NCBI GenBank assembly: GCA_041394725.1
Contig: JAWKHR010000029.1
Location: 1 to 64,000, forward strand
Length of the DNA stretch: 64,000 nt
Source of the DNA: JAWKHR01 sp041394725
Lineage (GTDB): Bacteria; Acidobacteriota; Vicinamibacteria; Vicinamibacterales; SCN-69-37
Direction: 5' to 3'
The notes under the pieces were generated by a model that saw only the letters and a program-made list of their open reading frames with translations, was not told where the DNA came from and did not search any database. The translations under genes were made by a program, and so were the position numbers. Shown here in pieces: positions 32,196-40,533 of this stretch; the first letter of the stretch is position 1; each line of letters begins with the position of its first letter.

Positions 32196-34241
32196 CTACT
32201 CCGCTGTGCCGGGCCCGGCCGTGCCGCGAAGGACGGCCCCGTGGTCGCGCGCGAGCGCCGCGACGATCGCGTCGACGGCCTGCTGCACCTCGCTGTCGGT
32301 GAGCGTGCGATCGGGAGCCCGGAACGTGAGGCGGACCGACAGGCTGATCTGGCCGCCCGGCACGCCCTTGCCCTGGTACCGATCGAACTCGCGCACGCCG
32401 ACGAGCGTGGCGGGCGCATGTGAGCGGATAGTGTCACGAACGCTGGCGGCAGGCAAGCGCTCGTCGACGAGGATCGACAGGTCGCGCACGATCGACGGGA
32501 AGCGGGGCAGTGGCTCGATCGCGCGCGCCGTGGGTGCGCCGTCGGGCGCGAGCACCGCGAGGTCGATCTCCCCGGCGAACACCCGGTCGGACGGCCCCAG
32601 CCCGCGCGCCTCGACGTAGGCGGACGGCAACTCGCCGATCCAGCCGGCCGGCCGTCCGCCGATCGCGAGCCGCGCGGCGCGCCCCCGCGCGAACCAGGGC
32701 AGGTCGTCGGCGGGCGTGACCGCGAGCGCGACACCGAACGTCGCGGCCAGCAGCTCGGCCACGCCCCGCGCGTCGGCGAACGTGACCGGACCGGCCTCGC
32801 CGCTCCAGTGCGATCCCCGCGACCCGGTGAGTACCCAGCCGGCCCGCGCCTGCTCGCCCGCGCGCACGAAGGCCGTGCCGATCTCGAACAGCCGGACGTC
32901 CGCCGATTCCCGGTGCCGGCTGTAGACGAGCGAGTCGAGCAGGCCCGGCAGCAGCGACGGGCGCAGCACGCCGAACTTCTCCGAGATCGGGTTGAGGATG
33001 GCGACCCGATCCGCCTCGGCCGCGAACGGCGCCGCGGCGGCGTCCTCGATGAAGGTGAACGTGACCGCTTCCTGCAGCCCCGCGCCGCACAGCACCCGGC
33101 GGAGCACGCGCGCCCGCAGGACCGGCGGCGCCGACGGCCGCGGCATCGCGCGCAGGGCGGGGAACGTCGCCGGAATCCGGTCGAAGCCCCAGTGGCGGCC
33201 GACTTCCTCGATCAGGTCGGCTTCGCGGGACACGTCCACCCGCCAGGACGGCACGGTCACATCCCAGCCGCCGGCGGCGGCGCGCGGCAGGAACCCGAGC
33301 GCGCCCAGGATGCGCTCGACGTCGGCCGCGGGGACCGTGTCGCCCAGCAGCCGCGCCAGGCGGTCCGTCCGCAGCGTCACCGTGCGGCGCTCGACCGCGA
33401 GCGGCTGGACGTCCACGAGCGGACCGGCCGCCCGGCCCGCGCCGATGTCGTCGAGCAGTTCGAGCGCCCGCGCCGCCGCGCGCGCCGGGGCATCGAGGTC
33501 GGCGCCGCGTTCGAAGCGCGCCGAGGCCTCCGTCTTCAGGCCCAGGCGCTTGCTGGCCGCGCGGACGACCGTCGGCCGGAACCAGGCGCTCTCGAGCGCG
33601 ATGCGCCTCGTCTCGCGCGAGACCTCGCTCGTCGCGCCGCCCATCAGCCCGGCGAGCGCCACCGGCCGCTCACGGTCGGCGATGACGAGCATCGTCTCCT
33701 CGAGCTGGCGGGCCTGGCCGTCGAGCGTCTCGAGCGTCTCGCCCGGGCGGGCGCGGCGGACGCGGATTTCCGGGCCGCCGAGGTGCGCGGCGTCGAAGGC
33801 GTGCAGCGGCTGGCCCGTCTCGAGCATCACGTAGTTGGTGACGTCGACCACGTTGTTGATCGGGCGCACGCCGGCGGCCGCCAGCCGATCGGCGAGCCAG
33901 ACGGGGGATGGCGCCACCTGCACGTCGGCCAGGGCCAGCACGTAGCGGCCGCAGCCCGCGTCGCCGATCGACACCGGCAGCTTCTCGTGGCCGGCCGGCT
34001 TCCGCGCGAGCGCCGTCGTGCCCGGCGCCGGCTTCAGTGGCACGCCGAACGCGGCCGCCGCCTCGCGGGCCAGGCCGTACACGCTGAGGCCGTCGGGCCG
34101 GTTCGCCGTGACGTCGAGGTCCAGCACGTCGCCCTCCAGGCCGTCCACGGCGAACCCGCAGGCGCCCAGCCGGCGTCCCACCTCCGCCGCGTCGTCGGGC
34201 AGGTCGGCGAACTCGCGCAGCCACGAGACGGGCACCTTCAT
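32196..34241 (-). CDS. pheT: Phenylalanine-tRNA ligase beta subunit lacking the tRNA-binding (EMAP-like) domain
   Basis: 681 residues from ATG 34241, overlapping the pheS stop (ATGA). It opens MKVPVSWLREFADLPDD and reaches GFAVDGLE, then jumps directly to DVLDLDVTANRPDGLSVYG. In the E. coli enzyme (795 residues) about 110 residues of tRNA_bind domain lie between these points. The B3/B4 editing domain, the B5 domain, the catalytic-like core (EEVGRHWGFDRIP, LNPISEKFGVLRPSLLPG) and the C-terminal FDX-ACB domain (RFPSIVRDLSILVDE) are all present. With PheS it charges tRNA-Phe in the cytoplasm. Confidence 0.96.
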   Translation of the reverse strand: MKVPVSWLREFADLPDDAAEVGRRLGACGFAVDGLEGDVLDLDVTANRPDGLSVYGLAREAAAAFGVPLKPAPGTTALARKPAGHEKLPVSIGDAGCGRYVLALADVQVAPSPVWLADRLAAAGVRPINNVVDVTNYVMLETGQPLHAFDAAHLGGPEIRVRRARPGETLETLDGQARQLEETMLVIADRERPVALAGLMGGATSEVSRETRRIALESAWFRPTVVRAASKRLGLKTEASARFERGADLDAPARAAARALELLDDIGAGRAAGPLVDVQPLAVERRTVTLRTDRLARLLGDTVPAADVERILGALGFLPRAAAGGWDVTVPSWRVDVSREADLIEEVGRHWGFDRIPATFPALRAMPRPSAPPVLRARVLRRVLCGAGLQEAVTFTFIEDAAAAPFAAEADRVAILNPISEKFGVLRPSLLPGLLDSLVYSRHRESADVRLFEIGTAFVRAGEQARAGWVLTGSRGSHWSGEAGPVTFADARGVAELLAATFGVALAVTPADDLPWFARGRAARLAIGGRPAGWIGELPSAYVEARGLGPSDRVFAGEIDLAVLAPDGAPTARAIEPLPRFPSIVRDLSILVDERLPAASVRDTIRSHAPATLVGVREFDRYQGKGVPGGQISLSVRLTFRAPDRTLTDSEVQQAVDAIVAALARDHGAVLRGTAGPGTAE

Positions 34242-35293
34242 GGCGCGAGCTGCTCCAGGAAGCGCAGGTCGTTCTCGTAGAACATCCGGATGTCCTGCAC
34301 GCCATACAGGCGCAGCGCGAGCCGCTCGATCCCGACGCCGAAGGCGAACCCGGTGTAGCGCTCGGCGTCGTAGCCGACCGCCTCGAACACCGCCGGGTGG
34401 ACCATGCCGCAGCCGAGGACCTCGATCCACCCCGTCTGCTTGCAGAGCGCGCAGCCCGCGCCGGCGCAACCCTGGCACTCGACGTCGAGCTCGGCCGAGG
34501 GCTCGGTGTAGGGGAAGAAGCTCGGCCGGAAGCGCGTGCGGATCTTCGCGTCGAAGAACCGCTCGGCGAACGCGTTCAGCGTGCCCTTGAGATCGCCGAG
34601 GCTGATGCCCTCGTCGACGACGAGGCCCTCGACCTGGGTGAACATCGGCGTGTGGGTCGCGTCGAAGTTGTCGCGGCGGTAGACGCGGCCGGGCGCGATG
34701 ATGCGCACCGGCGGCGCCGTCCGTTCCATGTGCCGGATCTGCATGCCCGACGTGTGCGTGCGGAGCAGGGTGGCCGGGCGTCCGCCGTCGGCGCCCGGGA
34801 CGGGCGACGCGAGGTAGAGCGTGTCCTGCATGTCGCGCGCCGGGTGCTCCGGTGGTAGGTTGAGCGCCTCGAAGTTGTGCCAGTCGTCCTCGAGCTCCGG
34901 GCCGTCGATGACCTCGTAGCCCATGCCGAGGAAGATGTCCTCGATGCGCTCGCGTACCTGCGTCAGCGGATGGCGGCGGCCGAGGGGCGGGACGCGGCCC
35001 GGCAGCGTGACGTCGATCGCGCCGGGCGCCGGCCCGGTCGCGGCGAGCGCCGCCTCGCGGGCGGCGATCGCCGTCTCGATGTCCTGCTTGAGGGTGTTGG
35101 CCTGGCTGCCGATCGCGCGCCGGGCCTCGGGCTCGACGCCGCCCAGGGTCTTGAGGAGGGCGGTGAGCCGGCCGCTCCGGCGGCCGAGGAACTGATCGCG
35201 GAGGGCGCGCAGATCGGCCGACGACCGCGCGGCCCCGAGCGCCGCGTCGAACTCGGCGCGCAGGGCCTCGACGGGGGACGCCGGCGGGGTCAC
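34238..35293 (-). CDS. pheS: Phenylalanine-tRNA ligase alpha subunit
   Basis: 351 residues from GTG 35293, overlapping the rplT stop (GTGA). The N-terminal ~85 residues form the tRNA-contacting coiled coil. Class II motifs follow: HPLTQVRERIEDIFLGMGY (motif 1), LLRTHTSGMQIR, GRVYRRDNFDATHTPMF (motif 2) and GFAFGVGIERLALRLYG (motif 3). A C-x2-C-type cluster (CQGCAGAGCALC) is an extra feature seen in some bacterial PheS and may bind zinc. It is the catalytic subunit. Confidence 0.97.
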   Translation of the reverse strand: MTPPASPVEALRAEFDAALGAARSSADLRALRDQFLGRRSGRLTALLKTLGGVEPEARRAIGSQANTLKQDIETAIAAREAALAATGPAPGAIDVTLPGRVPPLGRRHPLTQVRERIEDIFLGMGYEVIDGPELEDDWHNFEALNLPPEHPARDMQDTLYLASPVPGADGGRPATLLRTHTSGMQIRHMERTAPPVRIIAPGRVYRRDNFDATHTPMFTQVEGLVVDEGISLGDLKGTLNAFAERFFDAKIRTRFRPSFFPYTEPSAELDVECQGCAGAGCALCKQTGWIEVLGCGMVHPAVFEAVGYDAERYTGFAFGVGIERLALRLYGVQDIRMFYENDLRFLEQLAP

Positions 35294-35658
35294 GCCGCGG
35301 AGGCCGGCTGCGCCTTCTGTGCCTGCTTCGCGAGACTGGCGAAGGCAGCGGGATGGTTGGCGGCCAGGTCGGCGAGGCTCTTCCGATCGAGCGCCACGCC
35401 GGCCGCCTTGAGGCCGTTGATGAACTGGCCGTAGCTGAGGCCGTTGGCGCGGGCCCCGGCGTTGATGCGGACGACCCACAGCCGCCGGAAGTCGCGCTTC
35501 TTGCGGCGACGGCCGCCGTAGGCGTAGTTGCCGGCCTTGTCGACGGCCTCCTGCGCGGCCTGGTACAGCTTGCTCTTGGTGGCGTAGAAGCCCTTGGCCT
35601 GCTTCAGCAGCTTCTTGCGCTTCTGGCGCCGGCTGGCTCCTCTTTTGACACGCGGCAT
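35290..35658 (-). CDS. rplT: 50S ribosomal protein L20
   Basis: 122 residues, MPRVKRGASRRQKRKKLLK start, then AKGFYATKSKLYQAAQEAV and FRRLWVVRINAGARANGLSY. It binds 23S rRNA early in 50S assembly, and in many bacteria also represses its own operon. Here it follows rpmI after a 119-bp gap and overlaps pheS, which ties ribosomal protein and synthetase translation together. Confidence 0.98.
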   Translation of the reverse strand: MPRVKRGASRRQKRKKLLKQAKGFYATKSKLYQAAQEAVDKAGNYAYGGRRRKKRDFRRLWVVRINAGARANGLSYGQFINGLKAAGVALDRKSLADLAANHPAAFASLAKQAQKAQPASAA

Positions 35659-35684
35659 CGTTCGGTACTCCGATAGAGAAACTT

Positions 35685-35710
35685 TGAACGTCGAACTCTG
35701 AACGTCGAAC
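35685..35710. repeat. 12-bp direct repeat between rpmI and rplT
   Basis: TGAACGTCGAAC at 35685-35696 and 35699-35710 in the 119-bp spacer. Related TTCGAAGTTCGAA-type sequence recurs between thrS and infC (36573-36600). Such runs seem to be spacer filler, but autoregulation by L20 acting in this gap is possible. Confidence 0.55.
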
Positions 35711-35777
35711 GCTGATGCGCGCGGCCCGGCGCGCGGTCATGCGTCACCAGGCCGTTCGCACGCGTCTTCGGCGGCGG

Positions 35778-35975
35778 CTAGTCGTACGGCAGCATCCGCT
35801 TGAGGCGCGCCTCGTCGGCCGGGGCGACCACCTCGGTGCCGCGAAGGCCGCGCTTGCGGCCGGTCGGCTTGCTCGTCAGGATGTGGCGCTTGAACGCCTT
35901 GGCCCGGAGGAATTTGCCGGTGCCGGTCTTCTTGAAGCGCTTGGCCGCGCCCCGATGGCTCTTCAGTTTGGGCAT
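35778..35975 (-). CDS. rpmI: 50S ribosomal protein L35
   Basis: 65 residues, MPKLKSHRGAAKRFKKTGTG start and ARLKRMLPYD end, the standard L35 size and signature. It lies 32 bp after infC in the usual infC-rpmI-rplT order. Confidence 0.98.
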   Translation of the reverse strand: MPKLKSHRGAAKRFKKTGTGKFLRAKAFKRHILTSKPTGRKRGLRGTEVVAPADEARLKRMLPYD

Positions 35976-36007
35976 CGTCGTCTCGTCCTGGTTCCCGCGG
36001 TTTCCCG

Positions 36008-36556
36008 CTAGCTCTTTCTCGCGCCGCTGCGCGGCGCCAGAATCGTGTGGAGCTGGTTGCCTTCCTTCTGCGGCTCCGATTCCACCTGGGCGATCTCCGC
36101 CAGGTCGTCCACGAGGCGCTCGAGGATTCGCCGGCCGATTTCCGGGTGCGCGTTCTCGCGCCCGCGGAAGAAGATCGTCGCCTTCACCTTGTCGCCCTCG
36201 CCGAGGAAGCGCTCGATGTGCTTCCGCTTGAACTGGTAGTCGTGCTCGTCGACCTTCGGGCGGAACTTGATCTCCTTGACCTCGATCACCTTCTGGTGCT
36301 TCTTGGCCGCCCGGGCCCGCTTCTGCTGCTCGTACTGGTACTTGCCGAAGTCCATGATCCGGCAGACCGGCGGTATGGCCGTGGGCGAAATCTCCACCAG
36401 GTCGAGTCCCTTGCCCCGCGCCAGCGCGAGCGCCTGCGGCGGTGGCATGATCCCGAGCTGCTGCCCGGTCTCGTCGATCACCCGGATCTCCCGAACCCGG
36501 ATCCGTTCGTTCGTACGGACCCGGTCGTCGCGTCGTGGGCCGCGGTCGTAAGCGAT
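36008..36556 (-). CDS. infC: Translation initiation factor IF-3, ATC start codon
   Basis: 182 residues. The start is taken as ATC at 36554-36556 because a perfect AGGAGGT (36561-36567) lies 4 nt ahead and the protein then begins (M)AYDRGPRRDD before the family-typical VRTNERIRVREIRVIDETG. No ATG, GTG or TTG fits. infC uses rare AUU/AUC-class starts in other bacteria for autoregulation by IF-3. The N-domain, lysine-rich linker (KYQYEQQKRARAAKKHQK) and C-domain (FKRKHIERFLGEGDKVKATI) are complete. It binds the 30S subunit and proofreads start-codon selection. Confidence 0.96.
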   Translation of the reverse strand: MAYDRGPRRDDRVRTNERIRVREIRVIDETGQQLGIMPPPQALALARGKGLDLVEISPTAIPPVCRIMDFGKYQYEQQKRARAAKKHQKVIEVKEIKFRPKVDEHDYQFKRKHIERFLGEGDKVKATIFFRGRENAHPEIGRRILERLVDDLAEIAQVESEPQKEGNQLHTILAPRSGARKS

Positions 36557-36560
36557 AACT

Positions 36561-36593
36561 ACCTCCTCGGCGGAACTTCGACCTTCGAAGTTC
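36561..36593 (-). promoter_or_regulatory. infC ribosome-binding site and adjacent hairpin
   Basis: AGGAGGT at 36561-36567 fixes the ATC start. Just upstream, GAACTTCG (36573-36580) and CGAAGTTC (36586-36593) form a perfect 8-bp stem in the 43-bp gap after thrS. It could tune readthrough or access to the ribosome site. Confidence 0.6.
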
Positions 36594-36599
36594 GAAACG

Positions 36600-38540
36600 T
36601 CAAACGGCGGCGGTGCGGCCGCGGCTGGCGACTTCCGCCAGGGCGTCCGACAGGAAGTCGGCCGCCGGGCGGCTGCCTTGATCGCCCGCCGATCGGCTGC
36701 GGACGGCCACGGTGCCGTCCTCCACCTCCCGGTCACCCATGACGAGCATGTAGGGGACCTTCTGGAGCTGGGCCTCTCGAATCTTATAACCAATCTTCTC
36801 GACCCGGCCGTCCACCTCCACGCGGAGGCCCGCGGCGGCCAGCCGGTCCCGGACGCCCCCGGCATAGGCCAGGTGGCGGTCGGCAATCGGCAGCAGCACG
36901 ACCTGCACCGGCGCCAGCCAGAGCGGAAACGCCCCCGCGTAGTGCTCGATGAGCAGCGCGATGAAGCGCTCGAAGCTGCCGAAGATGGCCCGGTGGATGA
37001 CCACCGGCTGGTGCTCCGCGTTGTCGGCGCCGATGTACGTGAGCCCGAAGCGGGCCGGCATCTGGTAGTCGAGCTGGATCGTCGCGCACTGCCACGTGCG
37101 GCCGATGGCGTCGGTCACGTCGAAGTCGATCTTCGGGCCGTAGAACGCGCCGTCGCCCTCGTCGACGACGTAGTCGTGGCCCGAGGCCTCGAGCGCCCGG
37201 CGCAGCTCCGCCTCGGCGTGATCCCACGTGGCCTTCTCGCCCAGGAACTCCCCGGGGCGCGTCGAGAGCTTCACGCGATACTCGAGGCCGAAGTCCCCGT
37301 AGACCCGGCGCACGAGGTTGAGCAGGCGCTCCACCTCCTCGCCGATCTGCGACTCCATCACGAAGCAGTGCGCGTCGTCCTGCGAGAACTGGCGGACGCG
37401 CGTCAGGCCGGAGAGCACGCCCGAGGCCTCGTTGCGGTGCAGCGGCGTCTGCTCGTGCAGCCGCAGCGGCAGGTCGCGGTAGCTCCGGACCTCGCTCGCG
37501 AACACCAGCATGTGTCCCGGACAGTTCATCGCCTTGACGCCCATCTCGACGTGCTCGGACTCGACCAGGAACATGTTCTGGCGGTAGTGCTGCCAGTGTC
37601 CCGACGTCTCCCAGAGCGCCTTGTTGAAGATGAGCGGCGTTTTCACCTCGTCGTACCCGGCGGGGAAGAGCACCTCGCGCATGTAGGACGCGAGCAGGTT
37701 GTAGAGCGTCGTGCCCCTGCCCAGCCAGAACGCCGCGCCCGGCGCGTACGGGTGGAACGTGAACAGGCCCAGGTCCCTGCCCACGCGCCGGTGGTCCCGC
37801 TTCTTCGCTTCCTCGAGCCGGTGCAGATACTGCTTGAGGTCGTCCTCCTTGAAGAAGGCCGTCCCGTAGATGCGCTGCATCGGCTGGTTGTGCGCGTCGC
37901 CCTTCCAGTAGGCGTTCGACGTCGAGAGCAGCTTGAACGCCTTCAGGCGGCTGGTCGACGGCACGTGCGGTCCCACGCAGAAGTCCACGAACGTGTCGCG
38001 GTCCTTGATCGTGTAGCAGGAGACCGTTGGCTGGCCCGCCGTCTTCTCCTCGATGAGCTGGACCTTCAGCGGCTCGCCCCGGTCCGAGAAGAACCGGATG
38101 GCCTCCTCGCGCGGCCACATCTGTCGCTCGTAGGGCAGGTCGCCCTTCGCCAGCTCGCGCATCTTGGCCTCGATGCGCTCGAGGTCCTCCGGCACGAACG
38201 GGCGCGGCACGACGAAGTCGTAGAAGAACCCCTCGTCGGTGGCCGGGCCGATGCCGCACTGGACGCCCGGGAAGAGGTTCGTGACCGCCGCCGCCAGCAG
38301 GTGCGCCGTGGAATGCCGATAGAGCGCCAGCGCCTCCGGTCCGTCCGGCAGCACCAGGCGCAGCGACGCGTCGGCCTCGAGCGGATGGGTGAGGTCCACC
38401 ATCCGCCCGTCGACCGTCGCCGCCAGGGCACGCTTCGTCACGCTCGGCGGCAGGGCCGTCGAGGCGAACTCCGCCACCGTGGTGCCCGGGGGCACCTGGC
38501 GGCTGGATCCGTCCGGAAGCGTGACCGTGATCTCTGACAA
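36600..38540 (-). CDS. thrS: Threonine-tRNA ligase
   Basis: 646 residues from TTG 38540. There is no strong ribosome site, but the TGS domain begins at once (EITVTLPDGSSRQVPPGTT). Then follow the editing domain (RHSTAHLLAAAV with the HxxxH pair), the class II core (MNCPGHMLVFASEVRSYRDL with the zinc Cys, RVRQFSQDDAHCF) and the anticodon-binding domain (APVQVVLLPIADRHLAYA). It charges tRNA-Thr and edits Ser-tRNA-Thr. It heads the thrS-infC-rpmI-rplT-pheST operon, 80 bp after tRNA-Val. Confidence 0.97.
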   Translation of the reverse strand: MSEITVTLPDGSSRQVPPGTTVAEFASTALPPSVTKRALAATVDGRMVDLTHPLEADASLRLVLPDGPEALALYRHSTAHLLAAAVTNLFPGVQCGIGPATDEGFFYDFVVPRPFVPEDLERIEAKMRELAKGDLPYERQMWPREEAIRFFSDRGEPLKVQLIEEKTAGQPTVSCYTIKDRDTFVDFCVGPHVPSTSRLKAFKLLSTSNAYWKGDAHNQPMQRIYGTAFFKEDDLKQYLHRLEEAKKRDHRRVGRDLGLFTFHPYAPGAAFWLGRGTTLYNLLASYMREVLFPAGYDEVKTPLIFNKALWETSGHWQHYRQNMFLVESEHVEMGVKAMNCPGHMLVFASEVRSYRDLPLRLHEQTPLHRNEASGVLSGLTRVRQFSQDDAHCFVMESQIGEEVERLLNLVRRVYGDFGLEYRVKLSTRPGEFLGEKATWDHAEAELRRALEASGHDYVVDEGDGAFYGPKIDFDVTDAIGRTWQCATIQLDYQMPARFGLTYIGADNAEHQPVVIHRAIFGSFERFIALLIEHYAGAFPLWLAPVQVVLLPIADRHLAYAGGVRDRLAAAGLRVEVDGRVEKIGYKIREAQLQKVPYMLVMGDREVEDGTVAVRSRSAGDQGSRPAADFLSDALAEVASRGRTAAV

Positions 38541-38571
38541 GGTGTTGACGGGCCGGAAAGCAAACGGGCAG

Positions 38572-38606
38572 CGGCAAGGGGGACGCCCCTCCGCTGACCC
38601 TTGCCG
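38572..38606 (-). terminator. Possible terminator/attenuator between tRNA-Val and thrS
   Basis: CGGCAAGGG (38572-38580) pairs perfectly with CCCTTGCCG (38598-38606) around a 17-nt loop. On the minus strand it is followed by a short GTTTGCTTT tract. It may end the tRNA transcript or attenuate thrS. Confidence 0.4.
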
Positions 38607-38619
38607 TCTGGCTTGAAAA

Positions 38620-38696
38620 TGGTAGGCACGGGCGGACTCGAACCGCCGACCTCCTGCATGTCAAGCAGGCGCTCTAACCAGCTGAGCTACATGCCT
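38620..38696 (-). tRNA. tRNA-Val (anticodon GAC)
   Basis: 77 nt including encoded CCA (38620-38622). Acceptor AGGCATG/CGTGCCT (one U-G pair), D-arm GCTC-GAGC, anticodon stem CCTGC/GCAGG with loop TTGACAT, T-arm GGCGG-TTCGAGT-CCGCC. Anticodon GAC reads the GUC and GUU codons. Confidence 0.97.
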
Positions 38697-38737
38697 GTGA
38701 TCTCTCCCGGCCGGGCCGGGTACCGCACGAACGTGCC

Positions 38738-38743
38738 AGTATA
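38738..38743 (-). promoter_or_regulatory. -10 box of tRNA-Val
   Basis: TATACT on the minus strand, with an expected start near 38731, leaving a ~35-nt leader for RNase P. No clear -35 was seen. Confidence 0.5.
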
Positions 38744-38805
38744 GCAGAGGTTCGGGGCCGTTCGGGGGCCGTCCAGCGGTTCCGGCGAGGGCTCGCGGGG
38801 GTGGG

Positions 38806-39984
38806 CTACGGGCGGCCAGACCCGGCGCCCGACTTGCCCTGCCGGACCTGTTCGACGCCCTTGTCGAGCACGGGGTCCCCGGGCGGGGGCTCCTCGCCAA
38901 AGCCCACGAAGGGCACCGGCACCGCGACGTCCGGCACGAGGCCGTTCTCGTGGATCGGCGTGCCGTCGGCGGCCAGGTAACGGGCGTACGTCAGCCAGAG
39001 GCCGTGGCCTTCCGGAAGCCGCACCAGGTGCTGCTCGGCGGCCAGGCCGGCCGTCGGCTGGCCCACCAGCGTGGCCCGGTCGTGGCCCTTGAGCGCGGCC
39101 GCGAAGACCTCCGCCGCGTTTGCCGTGCCGTTCGAGGTGAGCAGGACCACCGGCATCGCGAGCGCGCCGTCACCGGCGGCCGCCTTCGTCTCGGTCCGCG
39201 CGTCGCCGCGTTCGGCGAGCGTCGCAATCGTGCCCGTCCCGACGAACAGGCGTGCGGCGGCAATCGCCTCGCTGGCCGGACCGTCGGCGACGTCCCGCAG
39301 GTCGAGGATCACGCCGCCCTTCGGCTTCAGGCCGTCGACGGCCTTCCGGATGGCCGCCGTGGCGCCGGGCGCGAACGAATGGACGCGCACGTAGGCCTCG
39401 CCGCCGGCGAGCGTGCGGCCCACCGCCAGATCGGTCTTCGGGACCTCGCGCGTCAGCGTGATCTCGTGCGGGTCGGCGGCGTTGTCGCGGATCACGAGCA
39501 GCGACACGGTCGTGCCCGGCGCGCCCGCCAGCATGCGCATGCCCGCCGGCGCCGAGATGTCGCGCGACGCCTGGCCGTCGATCATGCGGATCAGGTCGCC
39601 CGACCGGATGCCCGCGCGGGCGGCGGGCGAGTCGTCGCGGACGCCGACGACCCGCAGGTAGTACTGACGGGTCACGACGAGGCCGACCTGCGCCGGCGGC
39701 GTCTTCGTCCCCGCGTCGATCGCCGAGACCTCGGCCGGCGTGAGATATGCGCTCGCCGAGTCGAGGCTGTCGGCCAGCCCCCGCATCGCGCCGTCCATGA
39801 CGCGATCCGGATCCACTTCCTCGACGTACGCGCCGTAGACCAGCGATTCCACCTCGTGGAAGATCCGCAGGTGCGGGAACGCCTGCTGCGCGGCGGGCGA
39901 CGCGCCGAGGATCCCGCCCACGGCGATCAGCGCGACGAGCGGCGTGGACACGAGGAAGACCAGCCAGCGGGTGCGGGATGTCAT
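38806..39984 (-). CDS. S41-family (C-terminal processing protease-like) protein lacking the usual catalytic residues
   Basis: 392 residues from ATG 39984 with GGAGG 5 nt ahead. One N-terminal membrane/signal segment (WLVFLVSTPLVALIAVGG). A PDZ domain (about 95-190, VVGVRDDSPAARAGIRSGDLI) is followed by an S41 core. Where S41 enzymes have the catalytic Ser (GSAS-type motif), the sequence is SNGTANAAEVFAAAL. The catalytic Lys position (GEPTxGKG) reads VGQPTAGLAAEQ. Thr/Ala and Leu replace the dyad, so it is probably an inactive scaffold or inhibitor-like paralogue in the periplasm. Confidence 0.82.
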   Translation of the reverse strand: MTSRTRWLVFLVSTPLVALIAVGGILGASPAAQQAFPHLRIFHEVESLVYGAYVEEVDPDRVMDGAMRGLADSLDSASAYLTPAEVSAIDAGTKTPPAQVGLVVTRQYYLRVVGVRDDSPAARAGIRSGDLIRMIDGQASRDISAPAGMRMLAGAPGTTVSLLVIRDNAADPHEITLTREVPKTDLAVGRTLAGGEAYVRVHSFAPGATAAIRKAVDGLKPKGGVILDLRDVADGPASEAIAAARLFVGTGTIATLAERGDARTETKAAAGDGALAMPVVLLTSNGTANAAEVFAAALKGHDRATLVGQPTAGLAAEQHLVRLPEGHGLWLTYARYLAADGTPIHENGLVPDVAVPVPFVGFGEEPPPGDPVLDKGVEQVRQGKSGAGSGRP

Positions 39985-40062
39985 GACGCCTCCATTATCG
40001 GTGATACCGCGGCCCATCGTCGAGGCTGGCCGGGACCGGGCAGTCGGGGGCCGCCAGTTTGC

Positions 40063-40068
40063 TAGGCT
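40063..40068 (+). promoter_or_regulatory. -10 box giving a leaderless ruvX-mltG mRNA
   Basis: TAGGCT exactly six bases before ATG 40075, so the expected start is the A of the start codon. No Shine-Dalgarno is present. Confidence 0.45.
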
Positions 40069-40074
40069 AGCTTC

Positions 40075-40533
40075 ATGCGGTTTCTGGGGGTGGACTTCGG
40101 CGGGCGGCGCCTCGGGCTCGCCCTGTCGGACGCGACCGGCCTGATCGCCCGGCCGTGGCGGACGATCGCGGCGGCGGCCTCACCGGCCGCGTCGGCCGAG
40201 GCCGTGGCCGCCCTGCTCGCCGGCGCCGGTGCGGCGCCGGAGGCGGCCGAGGTCGGCGCCATCGTCGTCGGCCTGCCGCGCCGGCTGAACGGCGACGACA
40301 CCGATCAGACGGCGCCGGCGCGCGCGTTCGCGGCCGCGCTGGCCGACCGCACCGGACGGCCGGTGCACCTGCAGGACGAGCGGCTCACGAGCCGCGAGGC
40401 CGAGTCGCGCCTCGCGCGCACGGAGCCGGACTGGCGCGCGCGGAAGGCACACATCGACGCGATGGCCGCCGGCATCATCCTCCAGGACTTTCTCGACGGC
40501 CGGCCGCCCGAGCCCGCGGGGGATCCGGCGTGA
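40075..40533 (+). CDS. ruvX: Putative Holliday junction resolvase / pre-16S rRNA nuclease YqgF
   Basis: 152 residues. RNase H-like fold with FLGVDFGGRRLGLALSD (first catalytic Asp), IVVGLPRRLNGDD, LQDERLTSREAE (Glu) and AHIDAMAAGIILQDFLD (Asp). In E. coli the family member matures the 5' end of 16S rRNA; a Holliday junction role is also proposed. Its stop overlaps the mltG start (GTGA). Confidence 0.93.
   Translation: MRFLGVDFGGRRLGLALSDATGLIARPWRTIAAAASPAASAEAVAALLAGAGAAPEAAEVGAIVVGLPRRLNGDDTDQTAPARAFAAALADRTGRPVHLQDERLTSREAESRLARTEPDWRARKAHIDAMAAGIILQDFLDGRPPEPAGDPA

Noticed and set aside
35659..35777. An L20-type autoregulatory leader between rpmI and rplT
   Set aside because: The gap has a direct repeat but I could not trace a fold matching the known L20 leader.
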